From assembly GCA_954871525.1 (NCBI GenBank), contig OX940866.1, positions 37,274,521 to 37,338,520 of the forward strand: a stretch of DNA of 64,000 nucleotides. Direction: 5' to 3'. The stretch comes from Parietaria judaica (lineage: Eukaryota > Streptophyta > Magnoliopsida > Rosales > Urticaceae). The position numbers and the translations under genes were made by a program. Of this stretch, positions 21,430-32,300 are shown one piece after another (positions within the stretch are counted from its first letter, which is position 1; each line of letters opens with the position of its first letter). The notes below the pieces were generated by a model that saw only the letters and a program-made list of their open reading frames with translations, did not search any database and was not told the DNA's origin.

Positions 21430-22354
21430 AATCGTAAACTGCCGCTAGCTCCTTTTCGCGACGGAGAGCCTTCCGGACAGACGCCGCATAGGGACGACTG
21501 CTCTCGCTCGTGCGGACCAGGGGTGCCAGGTACGGCATCCCCGGGCCAACGTTTAAAAGAAGAGGACCACCGGGATTGACGTTTCCCTAGCCCATCTGTA
21601 ACTCGGAGTTCCGGTCGGCTCTGGAAGGAAAGGGGCCCCATGCGAGCCCATTCATAGAAAAGATCTGCATCCTGCAAATTGCGGTAGCTTGTCAACTTGC
21701 CTAATATACGCTGACTGGAAGGAGCCTGGCGATAAAAGTGGCATATTTCCTATATTTCTCTAGACAATCGAAGGATGCAAAGGTCCACGTCGGATTGGTG
21801 GTATGATCCTGCAACTTCTCCGGCCCCGCCACGAAAAAGTACCGACTTGGTACTCGGCTAAGTGCGTTGGCTTTTCTGTAGAGCACGGGCCCCATATAGC
21901 GAAGCCAGGGCCTCTCCGTGACTGTGTAGAAGCCAACTCCAAGTTCCTTCAATCCAAACATACTCAGAATATTGTTTTCCATTGGACGCGGCAACCTGAC
22001 GTGGTATGCGAGGACATACAGAGCCGCAATGATCTGATAGCCCTACGGGACAAGTTGGAATGGGGCCAGACCATTAACCTTAAAAATCGCCATATACACA
22101 GGTGCTAAGGGGAACGTCACCCCTGCCTCCAAGTGTTCGCGGCTCCATGCCGAGTAAGTTTGGCCATCGTCGTGCTTGTAGGTATGGTCGTACTTGCGAT
22201 GAACCTTGTTGGGCAAAATATCCTTCCGGTCTTCATCATCAAAGTTGTCGGGCAATATCGCCTTCAGTAGGCCCCCATCAAAGCCATAAAAGCGGGCAAT
22301 ATCACTCAGTATCACTTCATCAGTGAGTGGAAGAATCCTTTTTTCTCGGTTCAT
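21430..22354 (-). pseudogene. plant transposon-type domain protein (Transposase_28-like), broken
   Basis: The frame starts with ATG at 22354. It reads through HLEAGVTFPLAPVYMAIFKVNGLAPFQLVP, a stop (TAG, 22043-22045), then GYQIIAALYVLAYHV in the same frame and RYFFVAGPEKL further on, ending near 21701. Another ~80 codons continue toward 21430 in a second frame. The pattern of a hydrophobic LxPF/LAPxQL block followed by YxxAxYVL and YFFV is like the plant 'putative gypsy-type transposon' family, domain proteins found in or near mobile elements; their role is unknown. One nonsense codon and a later frame change make this copy non-functional. The family call rests on memory of the pattern. Confidence 0.5.
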
Positions 22355-22415
22355 TGTGGAGAGTAGTGGTGATTTAGTCAGGGAAAAAGAGAAATAAATA
22401 TAGAGACTTATGGAG

Positions 22416-22707
22416 AGAGCTCGTAGCAGTTACCGAGACATCGAGCAACTCAAACGTAATTGATTGAGTTCTGTAGCGGTAATAAATTATGATCATGATG
22501 TTACTATTAGAAATCTCAAACGTATATATATTTTTATTAATCATGCTCAAGACTGTAACAACTGGCGTGATATATATTTGGCATAACGTGTCTGTCGTCT
22601 TACAAACACGTGGCATGTAAGAGCTGTAAAACATCGAGCGGGATCATGAGCAACTAGCGGTATGGGCAGAGCTCGTAGCAGTTACCGAGACATCGAGCAA
22701 CTCAACT
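22416..22707. repeat. ~38-bp direct repeat pair
   Basis: GAGCTCGTAGCAGTTACCGA... followed by CATCGAGCAACTCAA occurs near 22416-22453 and 22669-22706. Each copy is followed by GTAGCGGT(A/T), within 40 bp. Octamers at 22474 and 22655. Confidence 0.75.
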
Positions 22708-22900
22708 GTCACAACAAAAAGGCGGGATCAGAACTGTAGCGGTTATGATTACGTCATGGGAAATCTCAAGAGCCGCTTTCATTAAGCACAGTTCAGATTT
22801 GCTATTTGAAAGGACGTGTCCGTCCGTGTCTATTAAAAAGATGGTTCTAACTTCTAACTGCACTTGGTCAGTGTCTCAAATTGTATTATTAGAAACTACA

Positions 22901-24247
22901 ATGGAATACACGTCGGAAGACCTTCCCGAAGACCTTGTGTTCCACAAGATCCTACCCAAACTTCCGGCAAAAATTCTAATAGGATTAAGGAGCGTCTCGA
23001 AATGTTGGCTGGCAAGAATATCAGGGGGCGACTCGACGTTCATCAACACACATCAAATTCGTTAGCGGACCAGAAACGGCCCACTCCTGATTGCCGCCTC
23101 CAAACGGGACTACCAACAAGTAATACTATTGCTCTCCGGCCAACGGGTGACGGACATTGACGCGTTGTATCTTCACGCAGAAAATTACGAACACTTCGAT
23201 ATAGTAGGCTCCTGCAATGGCTTGATATGACTGTCGTTCGGGGCGCATGAAACAAGACTCGATCTTTAGAATCCGACGACTCGGTAAGTGAGGCGGTTTC
23301 CCGTTCCAGCACCCTACTCACCTGTCTTTCATGACAATGGGGTGTTAGGTTTCACGTATGACGTCACTATCAATGACTACAAGATCGTTCGACTATGCAC
23401 AGCCCAGGATTCGCTTTCCGTATGCACACAAGTGTTCTCCAAAAGCGGACTTGCATGGAGAGACTGTGGGTCCTTGACACTACCAGGGGAGCTTGATTGG
23501 CCACGGGATGCGGTAACTGTGGACGGGGTACTTCATTGGGCGATTCTGATTAACCCCCAGCAATATAAATCAACATTCATTTCCTTCGACTGGCGGGACG
23601 AGGTGTTTTGCCTCGAGGAAAATCCTGTTGAGAAGTTCATTATGTTTCCCGATAATATTATCACGAAGAGTCCAGGAGAATATCCTGGAAGTTCACGTGA
23701 GTTTCCCTTAGCATCGGCGAAGCCCTGCCCAGTTCAGAACGCGCAGCCGGAATCGTCATCACATAAGGTACGGCCTTATGCATTAGGTCAATAAATGCAA
23801 ACCTTTATTTACAGTTTATTTATTTCCTATAGACTATATTATTAATAATGAATTTATGAAAAGTTAAATTAGTAATAATTTATCAGATCTTGATTTTGGT
23901 TATTATATGATCTTCAAATCGTTGAACGGGTAACAAGTTTTCCGCTTTAAATAATTTTTTAAATGTTACCCGGACGGCTTGACAGCATGAATCGTGATAA
24001 TATTTTCAGGAAACGTAATGAACTTCCCAACAGTAACATCTTTTATTCAACGACTTTGGTTTAATTTTTTTACAATTAGGGAAAAGACATCTTGTTTAAG
24101 CACACATGTCCAATAAATCCAACCGTGCTTCCGACGGTATAACGGCCGGCGATGGAGTACTGTTGGATAAATGTATGGGGCGCGGAGAATGACATGTACG
24201 TTGAGCCCGCCCATGATTACGTGGAGAGCATAGTCTCTGTATTTTGA
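22901..24247 (+). pseudogene. F-box protein with F-box-associated (FBA) domain, pseudogene
   Basis: F-box proteins give substrate specificity to SCF ubiquitin ligases. The N-terminus is a clear F-box (LPEDLVFHKILPKLPAKILIGLRSVSKCWLARIS). After a frameshift near 23062, an FBA domain follows: SCNGLI, LDL-NPTTR, VRRFPVPAPYSPVF, GFTYDVTINDYKIVRL, VFSKSGLAWRDCG, VDGVLHWAI and ISFDWRDEVF. A C-terminal block (about 24160-24247, YVEPAHDYVESIVSVF) matches the usual FBA ending. In-frame stops interrupt the domain near 23228, 23267 and 23285. Around 23700-24060 the coding match is lost and an inverted fragment of the gene appears. Several disabling changes show it is not functional. Confidence 0.8.
23626..24032. 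repeat. 41-bp inverted repeat of F-box gene sequence
   Basis: 23626-23666 (GAAGTTCATTATGTTTCC...) reappears in reverse complement at 23992-24032 with four or five mismatches. An inverted piece of the FBA domain was therefore copied into the 3' part of the pseudogene. A transcript could form a small hairpin. Confidence 0.7.
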
Positions 24248-24255
24248 TTATTTCG

Positions 24256-24380
24256 TGCATATTAGTTATGTATAGCGGTTGTAAGATTTCGTGCCCATAT
24301 TAGTTATGTATAGCGGTTATAAGGTTTCTTGCTTATTAGTTATGTATAGCGGTTATAAGGTTTCTTGCTTATTAGCGTAA
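24256..24380. repeat. ~39-bp tandem repeat with TAGCGGTT
   Basis: Three units of TTAGTTATGTATAGCGGTT plus TAAGRTTTCKTGC. The octamer here ends in T, not A. Exact TAGCGGTA copies follow at 24446, 24469 and 24561. Confidence 0.8.
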
Positions 24381-24720
24381 CAACTTTTTATAGCGGTGCC
24401 CTAATTATGTCGTATTAGCTATGTCGTATGTATCACGCTTTGTAATAGCGGTAAAAGATAGTTTTTGTTAGCGGTAGAACAACGATTTTCAAAAAACAGT
24501 AATATGAAGTTTCTGTTTATTGCTGGACAATTTAAATTTAATTGTATAATCTGGAATGTATAGCGGTAGACGTACACTTGGTAATAACGGTATCACAACG
24601 GCTATATACAGAACATACTCGTCCAAAGTAATAAGCATAGTTACCACATACTCGTCCAAACAAAATAGGTAAAAAAAACATAGTCAAAATATTACACAGG
24701 TTATAAACATAGTTCTAAAG

Positions 24721-26019
24721 TCAAAACGACCAATTCGACCAGATTTCCATTGCGTATCGGGACCGGGATAAAGGTACTACACGGTCAACCATCGAGAAAG
24801 GGGAGCTGCCGGTCATGTCTAGTTCTATGAACTTCACAGAAAATATTCCAGAGTCGACAGGCTGGGTCACTTCTGGGCTTAAGGTGCGCCTCCATGTCCA
24901 ACGCCAGTTCTTGAGACGTGCATGCCGGGGTAATGCAGTCAAGTTTGACGCTTCCAAAATCCAAGGGAAGTACAACTGTAGATCCTGCAATATATTTGAC
25001 ATCATATTTTCACTACTGTAGTTCGACTTGGGAACAAAGAGGTTAAACCGCGTTGTTTCAAAATCGGCTCTGCATGCTATCCATTGACCGTTTAACCAGA
25101 TCGGGAAGTACATCTTGTCCACTTATTCCCACGCTTGGCCATAAAACCTTGGTTCGTCTCCCGATACCCAATCTATAGACCTAAAATCTTATTCTTCCAG
25201 TGCACCGCTACGGATGTTCCCAGCAATGATAGTCAGTTGGGCCATGAAGGAAGTATCGACAACAGCGATTGAACTAGAATTGAGAATACTTGCGGGAAAA
25301 GTTTCTAGTCGCTTACGGAGCCCGTAAGTTATCTCGTTGATGATCTGCATTTAATATCAATGAATTGGTAACAACATATAAAAATAAAATAAATATAGAA
25401 ATATTGTCATCTAAGAATTATTACCCCCACAGTGCAACCACTCATCGCGGTCGACGATCCTCTGAAAAAAGGCCCGGTCGTATGTACCGATACCACATAC
25501 CCGCGGCGTTGAAGTGTCGCGATCCAACTAATGGGTGAACATGTGTACGAGGTACTTCGGTGCTGGTGAGAGTGGCAATAGATCCGGGTAACAAGCATTT
25601 ACTACATATAAGTCCGAGTCACCGCCAGACTCAACAGCTTCACCTCTAGGCTCAACATCATCACATCCAGGCTCACCATCTGACTCACTGCCTGGCTCAT
25701 CATCTCCACATCTAGGCTCACCATCTTCAGCGGCAGCTTCACCATCTAACTCACCCCTGGACGCACCATCTTCACCTTCAGACTCTCCATCTGCCTCACC
25801 TCCATCCTCACCGCCGTTCTCACTCTCCGCTTGCATCTCCACGTCACTCTCCACTACTTCCGTCTCGTCGTCATTCTCCTCTTCAAACCCTGGCGGCGGT
25901 GGCGGTGAAGCTGGTTGCGGGCTCCCCCGCCGCTGGGCGATCCGTGAACCACGTTCTATTATACATAGCAGTAAAAATGTATATAGGGACAACGGTAAAC
26001 CGCTATCGGTAATATACAA
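24721..26019 (-). pseudogene. ULP1-like (C48) protease pseudogene of the MULE-borne type
   Basis: ULP1 proteases cut SUMO from proteins, and ULP-like genes are known cargo of plant MULEs. Read on minus: an acidic E/D/G-rich N-terminal half (about 25910-25620), then RVCGIGTYDRAFFQRIVDRDEWLHC, a probable intron (about 25424-25345), IINEITYGLRKRL and the protease-like end with YFPIWLNGQWIA and PVDSGIFSVKFIELDMTG. Where active members have H-W and D-C-G, this copy has Q-W and D-S-G, so catalytic His and Cys are both gone. In-frame stops lie near 25528, 25188 and 25125, and the intron phase does not fit cleanly. Related to Kaonashi-type MULE genes by pattern; the assignment is by recognition only. 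Confidence 0.7.
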
Positions 26020-26424
26020 TGGGGAGTAAATAGATAGCTAGCGGCAATTCTAAAAAATATAGCGGTAATGCAGTATATTCGGACCAACGACGAACTGCTA
26101 GTGGGAAGAGTAACTTTCAACACTTATTTTTGCATCAAATGGCTCGCTTACTTGAATAATCATTTGATGATTTTACCAAGCAAATATCAATATCCCATCC
26201 TATCCAAAGAATCATAATTATGTAAACGACAACAGAATTAGGATTTGGAGAAACGACAGCAATATCCCATCCATAAATAAAAAACGATGACAAGCATGGA
26301 AACGACAATTCAGCCTAAAAATCAATCAAGGGGCCCACCTTCCTCTCCTCTATATTCTGGTCTTCGATTCGATCGGATTTCTGTGTGCGAGCGATCAGAC
26401 TGGTCTTCGATCGGAGATTCAATC
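26020..26424. other. end of the octamer region and SEP15 5' region
   Basis: The last TAGCGGTA is at 26060-26067; TAGCGGCA lies just before it. After about 26100 no octamer is seen, so the right end of the MULE-like element should lie between 26068 and about 26290. Two GACAGCAATATCCCATCC-like words (26184 and 26249) form a short direct repeat. The rest is SEP15 promoter and leader. Confidence 0.5.
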
Positions 26425-27509
26425 ATGGGGCTTCTGATTGCCGTGTTGCTGGTGGTGACGATGCCTCTTTCACTTTGCGCATCGGAAGAGCAACTGAGCT
26501 CCAGAGAGTGCGAGAATCTGGGTTTCACTGGCCTCGCCTTGTGCTCCGATTGTCACACTTTCGCCGACTATGTCAAAGACCAAGGTCAGATTCATCCCTT
26601 TTTTTTTTTAATTGGATTCTTTTCAGACCGATGAATTGATAGGGATGAATTGGATAGATAATAAGCTAGATTAGTGATACTCAAAATCTGGTTTTGATTG
26701 CAGAATTGGTATCAGACTGCTTCAAGTGTTGTGCGGAAGATTCCAATGATTCCATGAGCAAGGTATATTTTAAAAATGGATCAACTTGAATGCGGCCCAA
26801 GTCTTGATTTTGAGCCGGGCTTAACACCTGCTTGACGGTTTAAATGAGCTTGATACTTGATTTTTTATTCTTGCTGGGCCGGAAATCTTATCCGGGACTT
26901 TCGCTTCCGCCCATGTTCCTGAGAAAAGAGGGGGTCTTTGTCGCCCGCTCCGACGCTAACATTAGTCGAGCATTTGAGTCGAAAATTATGAATAAACGAA
27001 AAACATAAGTTTTTTTTTTTGCTTCGGGAGCGCTTTTTTGGTTTGGGGCTTAATTTCTTCGGCTCCCAAAAATACGCGTAACACATACTTCTTAAGATAT
27101 AATGTTGATGAGATTTGTGGTTAATCTGCAGGTGACGTATTCGGGGGCAATATTGGAGGTTTGCATGAGGAAGCTGGTGTTCTATCCTGAAGTGGTTGCT
27201 TTCATGGAAGAAGACAAGGATACTTTCTCGTCGCTCAAAGTTCAGTACGCTTTCAACTCGCCGCCCAAGTTGATCTTGCTTGACGATGCTGGCCAGCGTA
27301 AGGAGATGATAAGGTGAGCGAGTCGGGTTTTTACAAACAAAACATACGTAAGAGTAACGAGTGACACAGCTTAAACTGATTGAAGAAAGTATTTTCCATG
27401 TTGCAGAATCGACAACTGGAAACGTCAACATATGCTGCAGTTCCTGCAAGAGAAGGTCACGCACCGGTGCTCGTTCTCAGTAAGTATTCTACTTGGGATT
27501 TTGATTTGA
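26425..27509 (+). CDS. SEP15: SEP15 / selenoprotein F-like protein, four exons seen
   Basis: A secreted-pathway, thioredoxin-like protein of the ER; animal relatives bind the folding sensor UGGT. Exons: 26425-26584, 26704-26762, 27132-27313 and from 27407, all with GT..AG introns and matching phases. The start at 26425 gives a signal peptide (MGLLIAVLLVVTMPLSLC); an in-frame ATG at 26287 would bury it. Then come the cysteine-rich part (CSDC, CFKCC) and the thioredoxin-like part (TYSGAILEVCMRKL, PPKLILLDDAG, IDNWKRQHM). Animals have selenocysteine at the R of CMR; here the codon is an ordinary arginine. Exon 4 can be read to TGA at 27507-27509 (167 aa, near family length), but CA|GTAAGT at 27480 looks like a donor, so a fifth exon is possible. 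Intron 2 holds an LTR remnant. Confidence 0.85.
26777..27083 (-). mobile_element. LTR remnant of the LARD family in SEP15 intron 2
   Basis: On minus it begins TGTTACGCGTATTTTTGGGAG, like the LTR start of the 4493-10896 element, and ends near GTTGATCCA, like that LTR's end. GATCAACTTGAA, GCGGCCC, GAGCCGGGC and ACATTAGTCGAG words are shared. The TATA and palindrome region is deleted. No target duplication is seen, so it is old or rearranged. Confidence 0.7.
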
Positions 27510-27544
27510 ATTCGTTTGGGAGCGATATTTCTGGGTTCTATGAC

Positions 27545-27614
27545 TATATATGTATATGTATATGTATACGTATATGTATATGTATATGTAATATGTAATA
27601 TGTATATGTGTGTG
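27545..27614. repeat. (TATATG)n microsatellite
   Basis: Imperfect TATATG/TATG repeats downstream of SEP15 exon 4. Confidence 0.9.
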
Positions 27615-27721
27615 ATTATGGGTTTTGGGTTTCTCTCTCTTTCTGGGTTTGTTTGAAGGTCTGATGATGATATTAGATTTTTGAGTTTTGTCTTTCTATG
27701 ATTCTTATTAACATTTCTGAG

Positions 27722-28061
27722 TGGGCCAGGACTAGGACTCCGCCCAGACGAGGAGCTTCACGAAGACAAGGACTCCGCCCAGACGAGGAGCTTTGCCGTG
27801 ATACGAACTTCGCCACCACGAGGGAAGTTCGACGAGGAGCTTCGCCGCGATACGGCCTTCGCCCCCACAAGGGAAGTTCGCCGAGGATCGTCAAGGACAG
27901 CCCGGAGACTCATTCATGACGACGGATTCGCTTCCAGCTTTGACGATCATTAGTCAACCCGCATTGACTCAGCATTCAATCATCCATGTGTTCACCGGGT
28001 CAAACCCGGGACCCGAACCTTGGATCCGACTCTAAGTTAAAGTCATTTTTACCCATTAACA
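27722..28061 (+). mobile_element. 3' fragment of an LTR related to 2787-4333
   Basis: Shares the words CCACGAGGGAAGT, TTTGACGATCATTAGTCAAC, TTGACTCAGCATTCAAT, TCTAAGTTAAAG and the TTTTTACSCATT end with the solo LTR. The unit containing GACGAGGAGCTT is repeated twice at the start. Only the last third of the LTR is present. It lies just downstream of SEP15 and may have replaced its normal 3' end. Confidence 0.8.
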
Positions 28062-28335
28062 ATACCATTTCCTAAGCAAAAAGCTTGGGTGGCCATGGAG
28101 TAATGAAGAGAAAAAGAGACGTGAAATAAAAAGATTTCATGTTCATCGTGTACGTTCGTTAGGGTTTTGGTCCAGTCAGTTTCACTTCATTATCAACCCT
28201 TATTTTATATATATATATATATATAATATACATATATCAAACACGGTTTACACTGTAGACGTATGTATTCTTATGTAGAATTATTTGTTTACGATAGCCA
28301 TATAAAAGAAGTTGTGTGTTGAGGGACGTTGTGTG
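28062..28335. other. junction between gene-bearing DNA and the satellite array
   Basis: No gene. Contains a (TA)n run (28206-28226) and a TTGTGTGTTGAGGGACGTTGTGTGTT direct repeat (about 28311-28337) immediately before the first monomer. Confidence 0.7.
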
Positions 28336-28982
28336 TTCTTTATTTTACATTTTTTACAACCTTAAATTTCGAACCAATTGAAAAAATAATTATTTTAACG
28401 CTTATACATTGGAATTTGAATATAACAAGAGTTATCATGCAAAAATATGCAAGGATTAAATTGTTGACGAGAAATGCCATAGGAAATGCTACTATAGCAT
28501 TTCTTTATTTTACATTTTTTACAACCTTAAATTTCGAACCAATTGAAAAAATAATGATTTTAAAGCTTATACATTGGAATTTGAATATAACAAGAGTTCT
28601 CATGCAAAATTATGCAAGGACTAAGTTGTTGACGAGAAATGCCATAGGAAATGCTATAGCATTCCTTAAAGCATTTCTTTATTTTACATTTTTTACAACC
28701 TTAAATTTCGAACCAATTGAAAAAATAATTATTTTAACGCTTATACATTGGAATTTGAATATAACAAGAGTTATCATGCAAAAATATGCAAGGATTAAAT
28801 TGTTGACGAGAAATGCCATAGGAAATGCTACTATAGCATTTCTTTATTTTACATTTTTTACAACCTTAAATTTCGAACCAATTGAAAAAATAATGATTTT
28901 AAAGCTTAAACATTGGAATTTGAATATAACAAGAGTTCTCATGCAAAAATATGCAAGGTATAAATTGTTGACGAGAAATGCC

Positions 28983-29008
28983 ATAGGAAATGCTATAGCA
29001 TTTCCTAT
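28983..29008. repeat. example of the 26-bp palindrome, G/C version
   Basis: Half-site ATAGGAAATGCTA followed directly by its exact reverse complement. This version recurs in many monomers. Confidence 0.95.
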
Positions 29009-29329
29009 AGCATTTCTTTATTTTACATTTTTTACAACATTAAATTTCGAACCAATTGAAAAAATAATGATTTTAGGGATTATACATTGGAATTTTAATA
29101 TTACAAGCGTTCTCGTACAAAAATATGCAAGGATTAAATTGTTGACGTTAAATTCCATAAGAAATGCTATAGCATTTCCTATAGCATTTCATTATTTTAC
29201 ATTGTTTACGACCTAAAAGTCGAACCAATTGAAAAAATAATTATTTTAGGGCTTATACATTTGAGTTTGAATATAACAAGAGTTCTCATTAAAAAATATG
29301 CAAGGATTAAATTGTTGACGAGAAATGCC

Positions 29330-29355
29330 ATACGAAATGCTATAGCATTTCGTAT
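29330..29355. repeat. example of the 26-bp palindrome, C/G version
   Basis: Half-site ATACGAAATGCTA followed by its exact reverse complement. It is found in the monomer after the marker monomer of each unit in domains A and B. Confidence 0.95.
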
Positions 29356-32300
29356 AGCATTTCTTTATTTTACATTTTTTACAACCTTAAATTTCGAACC
29401 AATTGAAAAAATAATGATTTTAGGGCTTATACATTGTAATTTGAATATAACAAGAGTTCTTATGCAAAAATATGCAAGGATTAAGTTGTGGACGAGAAAT
29501 GCCATAGGAAATGCTATAGCATTTACTATAGCATTTCTTTATTTTACATTTTTTACAACCTTAAATTTCGAACCAATTGAAAAAATAATGATTTTAAAGC
29601 TTATACATTGGAATTTGAATATAACAAGAGTTCTTATGCAAAAATATGCAAGGATTAAATTGTTGACGAGAAATGCCATAGGAAATGCTTTTGAATATCC
29701 TATAGCATTTCTTTATTTTACATTTTTTACTACCTTAAATTTCGAACCCATTGAAAAAATAATGATTTTAAAGCTTATACATTGGAATTTGAATATAACA
29801 AGAGTTCTCATGCAAAAATATGCAAGGATTAAATTGTTGACGAGAAATGCCATAGGAAATGCTATAGCATTTACTATAGCATTTCTTTATTTTACATTTT
29901 TTACAACCTTAAATTTCGAACCAATTGAAAAAATAATGATTTTAAAGCTTATACATTGGAATTTGAATATAACAAGAGTTCTCATGCAAAATTATGCAAG
30001 GACTAAGTTGTTGACGAGAAATGCCATAGGAAATGCTATAGCATTTCCTATAGCATTTCTTTATTTTACATTTTTTACAACCTTAAATTTCGAACCAATT
30101 GAAAAAATAATTATTTTAACGCTTATACATTGGAATTTGAATATAACAAGAGTTATCATGCAAAAATATGCAAGGATTAAATTGTTGACGAGAAATGCCA
30201 TAGGAAATGCTACTATAGCATTTCTTTATTTTACATTTTTTACAACCTTAAATTTCGAACCAATTGAAAAAATAATGATTTTAAAGCTTAAACATTGGAA
30301 TTTGAATATAACAAGAGTTCTCATGCAAAAATATGCAAGGTATAAATTGTTGACGAGAAATGCCATAGGAAATGCTATAGCATTTCCTATAGCATTTCTT
30401 TATTTTACATTTTTTACAACATTAAATTTCGAACCAATTGAAAAAATAATGATTTTAGGGATTATACATTGGAATTTTAATATTACAAGCGTTCTCGTAC
30501 AAAAATATGCAAGGATTAAATTGTTGACGTTAAATTCCATAAGAAATGCTATAGCATTTCCTATAGCATTTCATTATTTTACATTGTTTACGACCTAAAA
30601 GTCGAACCAATTGAAAAAATAATTATTTTAGGGCTTATACATTTGAGTTTGAATATAACAAGAGTTCTCATTCAAAAATATGCAAGGATTAAATTGTTGA
30701 CGAGAAATGCCATACGAAATGCTATAGCATTTCGTATAGCATTTCTTTATTTTACATTTTTTACAACCTTAAATTTCGAACCAATTGAAAAAATAATGAT
30801 TTTAGGGATTATACATTGTAATTTGAATATAACAAGAGTTCTTATGCAAAAATATGCAAGGATTAAGTTGTGGACGAGAAATGCCATAGGAAATGCTATA
30901 GCATTTCCTATAGCATTTCTTTATTTTACATTTTTTACAACCTTAAATTTCGAACCAATTGAAAAAATAATGATTTTAAAGCTTATACATTGGAATTTGA
31001 ATATAACAAGAGTTCTTATGCAAAAATATGCAAGGATTAAATTGTTGACGAGAAATGCCATAGGAAATGCTTTTGAATATCCTATAGCATTTCTTTATTT
31101 TACATTTTTTACTACCTTAAATTTTGAACCCATTGAAAAAATAATGATTTTAAAGCTTATACATTGGAATTTGAATATAACAAGAGTTCTCATGCAAAAA
31201 TATGCAAGGATTAAATTGTTAACGAGAAATGCCATAGGAAATGCTATAGCATTTACTATAGCATTTCTTTATTTTACATTTTTTACAACCTTAAATTTCG
31301 AACCAATTGAAAAAATAATGATTTTAAAGCTTATACATTGGAATTTTAATATAACAAGAGTTCTCATGCAAAATTATGCAAGGACTAAGTTGTTGACGAG
31401 AAATGCCATAGGAAATGCTATAGCATTTCCTATAGCATTTCTTTATTTTACATTTTTTACAACCTTAAATTTCGAACCAATTGAAAAAATAATTATTTTA
31501 ACGCTTATACATTGGAATTTGAATATAACAAGAGTTATCATGCAAAAATATGCAAGGATTAAATTGTTGACGAGAAATGCCATAGGAAATGCTACTATAG
31601 CATTTCTTTATTTTACATTTTTTACAACCTTAAATTTCGAACCAATTGAAAAAATAATGATTTTAAAGCTTAAACATTGGAATTTGAATATAACAAGAGT
31701 TCTCATGCAAAAATATGCAAGGTATAAATTGTTGACGAGAAATGCCATAGGAAATGCTATAGCATTTCCTATAGCATTTCTTTATTTTACATTTTTTACA
31801 ACATTAAATTTCGAACCAATTGAAAAAATAATGATTTTAGGGATTATACATTGGAATTTTAATATTACAAGCGTTCTCGTACAAAAATATGCAAGGATTA
31901 AATTGTTGACGTTAAATTCCATAAGAAATGCTATAGCATTTCCTATAGCATTTCATTATTTTACATTGTTTACGACCTAAAAGTCGAACCAATTGAAAAA
32001 ATAATTATTTTAGGGCTTATACATTTGAGTTTGAATATAACAAGAGTTCTCATTCAAAAATATGCAAGGATTAAATTGTTGACGAGAAATGCCATACGAA
32101 ATGCTATAGCATTTCGTATAGCATTTCTTTATTTTACATTTTTTACAACCTTAAATTTCGAACCAATTGAAAAAATAATGATTTTAGGGCTTATACATTG
32201 TAATTTGAATATAACAAGAGTTCTTATGCAAAAATATGCAAGGATTAAGTTGTGGACGAGAAATGCCATAGGAAATGCTATAGCATTTCCTATAGCATTT

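Noticed and set aside
26287..26424. Upstream in-frame ATG extending SEP15 by 46 residues
   Set aside because: It would place the signal peptide internally; the start at 26425 gives a normal secretory N-terminus.
27698..27919. ORFs on both strands just downstream of SEP15
   Set aside because: They lie within the LTR fragment related to 2787-4333 and follow its repeats.
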